Shown here: piece after piece, positions 61,235 through 64,000 of the stretch
Position numbering within the stretch: the first letter of the stretch is position 1
Layout of the letters: each line of letters starts with the position of its first letter
Source: G963663315 sp963665165
GTDB taxonomy: Bacteria; Pseudomonadota; Gammaproteobacteria; Arenicellales; Poriferihabitantaceae
Direction of reading: 5' to 3'
Length of the DNA: 64,000 bases
Assembly: GCA_963665165.1 (NCBI GenBank)
Contig: OY761989.1
Coordinates: 1,240,001-1,304,000, forward strand
Program-made: the position numbers and the translations under genes
Notes under the pieces: generated by a model
The model's database searches: none
What the model saw: the letters and a program-made list of their open reading frames with translations, nothing else
What the model was told of the DNA's origin: nothing

Positions 61235-62638
61235 TTATTCGTCAAGCGCCATCATCCGGTTATGGGCATGCAGCGCCGCGACCTTGTACGCTTCCGCCAG
61301 GGTCGGATAGTTGAACGCGTTCTCGAGAAAATAATCCAGCGTCCCCTTCAGGGTCAGCACGGCCTGGCCGATATGAATCAGTTCAGTGGCGCCTTCGCCG
61401 ACGATATGGACCCCGAGGAGCCGTCTGGACTTGATGGAAAATATCATTTTCATCAACCCGGACTGTAATCCCATGACCTTGCCGCGGGAGGTTTCCCGCA
61501 ACCGGACGATACCGACTTCGTAGGGATATTTCCTTTTGATCACTTCTTCCTCGGACATGCCGACACTCGACATTTCCGGCACCCCGTAAATGCCATAAGG
61601 GAAAAATTCCGGCTGTTTGTGGGATTTGCTTCCCAGCGCGTGCAGCACCGCAATCCGTCCCTGTTCAAGCGAAGTCGAGGCCAGGCTGGGGAATCCGATG
61701 ACATCCCCCGCGGCATAGATGTTCGGGCAGGCGGTCTGGAAGCTCTCATTGACAGACAACCGGCCGCGATGGTCCACCTCGAGTCCGATATTTTCCAGTC
61801 CCAGATTCTGGGTCGCTCCGACCCGGCCCGCGGCAAACAGGACCATATCCGCGGCCATCGCGCGATTGCTGTCCAGGCGTACGACGCAGGAGCCATTCTT
61901 TCGGCTTTCGATGCTGACCACTTTCTGGCCGAACTGCAATCTGAGTCCGTCATTGATAATGTCATGACGGAAATGCATCAGAATTTCCTGATCCATGAAA
62001 TCCAGCATCGATTCACGCGGTTCGATCAGGGTCACATTGATGTCCAGGGTCTTGAATATGGTGGCATATTCGACGCCGACCACGCCGGCGCCGATCACGA
62101 TCATGGAACGCGGAAGTTTTTCCATACACGTCACTTCATCGCTGTCGATCACCGTCGTATGATTGAACGGGACGTAATCGGGCCGGTAGGTCCTGGTTCC
62201 GACCGCGATGATGAATTTTTCCGCGGTCAGGGAAATCGTGTCTCCTGTCGGAGTGCGGACCTTGATTACCTTGTCGCTGACAAAGGACGCAAAACCCTGA
62301 ATGGTCTGGACGCCGTTCCTTACCAGGTGGTCCTGCTGAATGTCCACTTCGCTCTGCAAGGTGAGATGGAGTCGTTGCATCAGGTCCTGTGCCTTGATAT
62401 CGGCCTTGACCCGGTAGGCCCGTCCATAGAACCCGCGCTCCCGCCATCCGGTCAGATTGAGTACGGTTTCCCGAAGTGTCTTGCTCGGAATGGTGCCGGT
62501 ATGCACACAGACTCCGCCGACTTGCGACATGCCATCAATGATCGCGGCCAGTTTCCCCATTTTAGCGGCCTGGATAGCCGCCGCCTTTCCGGCTGGTCCG
62601 CTCCCGATAATAATGACATCGAATTGTTGCATGGCCAC
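61235..62638 (-). CDS. sthA: Soluble pyridine nucleotide transhydrogenase
   Basis: A 467-residue flavoprotein that balances NADPH and NADH. The FAD motif is DVIIIGSGPAGKAAAIQAA. In the disulfide region GGVCVHTGTIPSKTLRE the second cysteine of the related lipoamide dehydrogenases is replaced by threonine (C44, T49), which is diagnostic of SthA. The NAD-binding IVIGAGVVGVEYATIF and the dimerisation domain follow. Divergent from the protease gene with 149 bp between. Confidence 0.96.
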   Translation of the reverse strand: MAMQQFDVIIIGSGPAGKAAAIQAAKMGKLAAIIDGMSQVGGVCVHTGTIPSKTLRETVLNLTGWRERGFYGRAYRVKADIKAQDLMQRLHLTLQSEVDIQQDHLVRNGVQTIQGFASFVSDKVIKVRTPTGDTISLTAEKFIIAVGTRTYRPDYVPFNHTTVIDSDEVTCMEKLPRSMIVIGAGVVGVEYATIFKTLDINVTLIEPRESMLDFMDQEILMHFRHDIINDGLRLQFGQKVVSIESRKNGSCVVRLDSNRAMAADMVLFAAGRVGATQNLGLENIGLEVDHRGRLSVNESFQTACPNIYAAGDVIGFPSLASTSLEQGRIAVLHALGSKSHKQPEFFPYGIYGVPEMSSVGMSEEEVIKRKYPYEVGIVRLRETSRGKVMGLQSGLMKMIFSIKSRRLLGVHIVGEGATELIHIGQAVLTLKGTLDYFLENAFNYPTLAEAYKVAALHAHNRMMALDE

Positions 62639-62787
62639 GTTCTCTCCTCACCCATCCCCATCTTAACAAAGAATTCACTGTTTGCGGGAGTGTGTCCGTC
62701 ACAAATCACGAAATTGCCCCCGCTGTTCGCGATTTCGATTAGAATACCCTGCCACAAAAATCCGCCTGACGCATTGCCAGAAACCCC

Positions 62788-64000
62788 ATGTCGCGTATTC
62801 GATTCCTGATTTTCCTGATCGCCATCAGTATCGCCCCGACGGCTCAGGCCGGGTTGCCGGTGGCGTTGAATGGTCAGGCATTGCCCAGTCTGGCGCCGAT
62901 GCTGGAACAGGTGCGGCCCGCGATCGTGAACATTTCAACCACTACCATTATCGAGGCGCGGGAACATCCATTGCTGCAGGATCCGTTCTTCCGCCGGTTT
63001 TTTGAAGGTCCCCGCCGACAGCGGCCTTCCAGTAGCCTGGGTTCCGGGGTCATTGTCGATGCCGAAAAAGGTTACGTGGTGACCAACCACCATGTCATCG
63101 ACAAGGCGGATGTGATTACCGTGACCACCGTGGACGGCTATGAACTGGAAGCGCGACTGATCGGTTCCGATCCCGCCAGCGATGTCGCGGTGATCCGTGT
63201 CGACGCCGGAAACCTGACCGAAATCCGGATGGGCGATTCCCGGCAGTTAAGGGTCGGTGATTTCGTCGTGGCGATCGGCAGTCCATTCGGGCTGAGCCAG
63301 ACGGTGACTTCCGGGATTGTCAGCGCTCTTGGGCGCACTGGCCTCGGTATCAAGGGATACGAGGATTTCATTCAGACCGACGCCTCCATCAACCCCGGAA
63401 ATTCCGGGGGAGCGCTGGTCAACCTGCACGGGGAACTGATTGGAATCAATACCGCAATCCTCTCACGCGGCGGCGGTAGCGTTGGAATCGGCCTTTCTAT
63501 TCCGATCTACATGGTCCGGAGCCTGATGGATCAACTGATCGAATTCGGGGAGGTCAAACGCGGATTGCTGGGCGTCCAGATGCAGAACCTGACGCCGTCA
63601 CTGGCGAACGCTTTCGGGATCAGCGGAAAAAAGGGAGCCGTGGTGTCCGAAGTCATTTCCGGTTCGGCGGCGGAAGAAAAAGGAATCCGGGAAGGGGACG
63701 TCATCGTCGGGGTCGATGATACCGGCATCGAAAGCGGCGCGGATTTGAGAAACGCGATCGGCCTGTTGCGCGCCGGGGACCAGGCGCGGATCCAATTCTA
63801 CCGTGAAGGCGAACGACACGAGGTCATGGTCAGGATCAAGGAACTCGATGAGATGACCGGTAACGTCCCGGCTGACATCGAGCGACTGCGGGGGGCCTAC
63901 TTTGAAAACGTTCCTCCGGGCTCCGACTTCGGCGGCGGCGTGGTCGTGACCGATATTGAACCCGGCAGTCCGGCGGCTTCATCGGGACTGAAGGTGAAGG
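62788..64000 (+). CDS. DegP/DegQ-family periplasmic serine protease (partial, 3' end outside window)
   Basis: The first 404 residues of an HtrA-type protease. It has a signal peptide (MSRIRFLIFLIAISIAPTAQA) and a trypsin-like domain with catalytic H102 (VVTNHHVID), D132 (ASDVAVIRVD) and S206 (INPGNSGGALV). A first PDZ domain runs from about 258 (RGLLGVQMQNLTPSLANAFG), and a second begins near the window end (FGGGVVVTDIEPGSPAASSG). Two PDZ domains mean DegP or DegQ rather than DegS. Confidence 0.95.
   Translation, partial: MSRIRFLIFLIAISIAPTAQAGLPVALNGQALPSLAPMLEQVRPAIVNISTTTIIEAREHPLLQDPFFRRFFEGPRRQRPSSSLGSGVIVDAEKGYVVTNHHVIDKADVITVTTVDGYELEARLIGSDPASDVAVIRVDAGNLTEIRMGDSRQLRVGDFVVAIGSPFGLSQTVTSGIVSALGRTGLGIKGYEDFIQTDASINPGNSGGALVNLHGELIGINTAILSRGGGSVGIGLSIPIYMVRSLMDQLIEFGEVKRGLLGVQMQNLTPSLANAFGISGKKGAVVSEVISGSAAEEKGIREGDVIVGVDDTGIESGADLRNAIGLLRAGDQARIQFYREGERHEVMVRIKELDEMTGNVPADIERLRGAYFENVPPGSDFGGGVVVTDIEPGSPAASSGLKVK

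Overview
The window is chromosomal DNA of a gammaproteobacterium. The main evidence is the gene order ndk-rlmN-rodZ-hisS-yfgM-bamB-der and the mtaD-ubiG-HAD phosphatase (mupP-like) order seen in Pseudomonas, together with ccm cytochrome c maturation genes, sthA and a DegP/DegQ protease. I cannot name the genus. Several genes for methylated amines suggest a marine or host-associated lifestyle, which is inference.

Layout. (1) 1-13.6 kb: a cytochrome c maturation operon, all on the minus strand, split in two. ccmA-ccmB (13561-12237) and ccmC-ccmD-ccmE-ccmF (2505-1) are separated by about 9.7 kb. The intervening DNA holds a HupE/UreJ-like membrane protein, a UlaG-type metallo-hydrolase, a decayed DUF4143 ATPase gene, and a complete type II-C CRISPR-Cas locus: a 22-repeat array, cas2, cas1, a 1246-residue cas9, and a tracrRNA that I could place with promoter, anti-repeat and terminator. 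(2) 13.6-23.7 kb: housekeeping genes (dinB, panC, mupP-like, ubiG, mtaD, a hydrolase, metY, an M24-fold protein, dnaX) and the 4.5S SRP RNA. (3) 23.8-39.1 kb: nitrogen and methyl-group metabolism. It holds gmaS and mgsCBA of the N-methylglutamate pathway, DUF1028, an O-methyltransferase, an EutA-like racemase-fold protein, a phosphoethanolamine-methyltransferase-like enzyme, DUF547, a GMC (choline dehydrogenase-like) oxidoreductase, a PhnD-like binding protein, a non-pyrrolysine MttB homologue and a dimethylglycine/sarcosine dehydrogenase-like flavoprotein. (4) 39.8-44.9 kb: an AT-richer accessory island with a ParS/RES toxin-antitoxin pair, a DUF2335 membrane protein, a glycosyltransferase and a KAP P-loop ATPase whose 3' end seems frameshifted. 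(5) 45.0-64.0 kb: core genes iscA-like, mtaB, ndk, rlmN, rodZ, hisS, yfgM, bamB, der, xseA, nnr, an enolase-superfamily enzyme, a large helical-repeat protein, hlyU-like, sthA and a DegP/DegQ protease running off the end.

How it fits together. The CRISPR locus is a self-contained module. Array and tracrRNA are transcribed on the plus strand and the cas genes on the minus strand. Each repeat ends in TACAAT, as in Neisseria-type systems with promoters inside repeats, and the anti-repeat beside cas9 carries the same element facing cas9. The amine cluster predicts breakdown of choline, betaine or methylamines with the methyl and amino groups entering glutamate metabolism, but the corrinoid partner of MttB and the N-methylglutamate dehydrogenase genes are not in the window.
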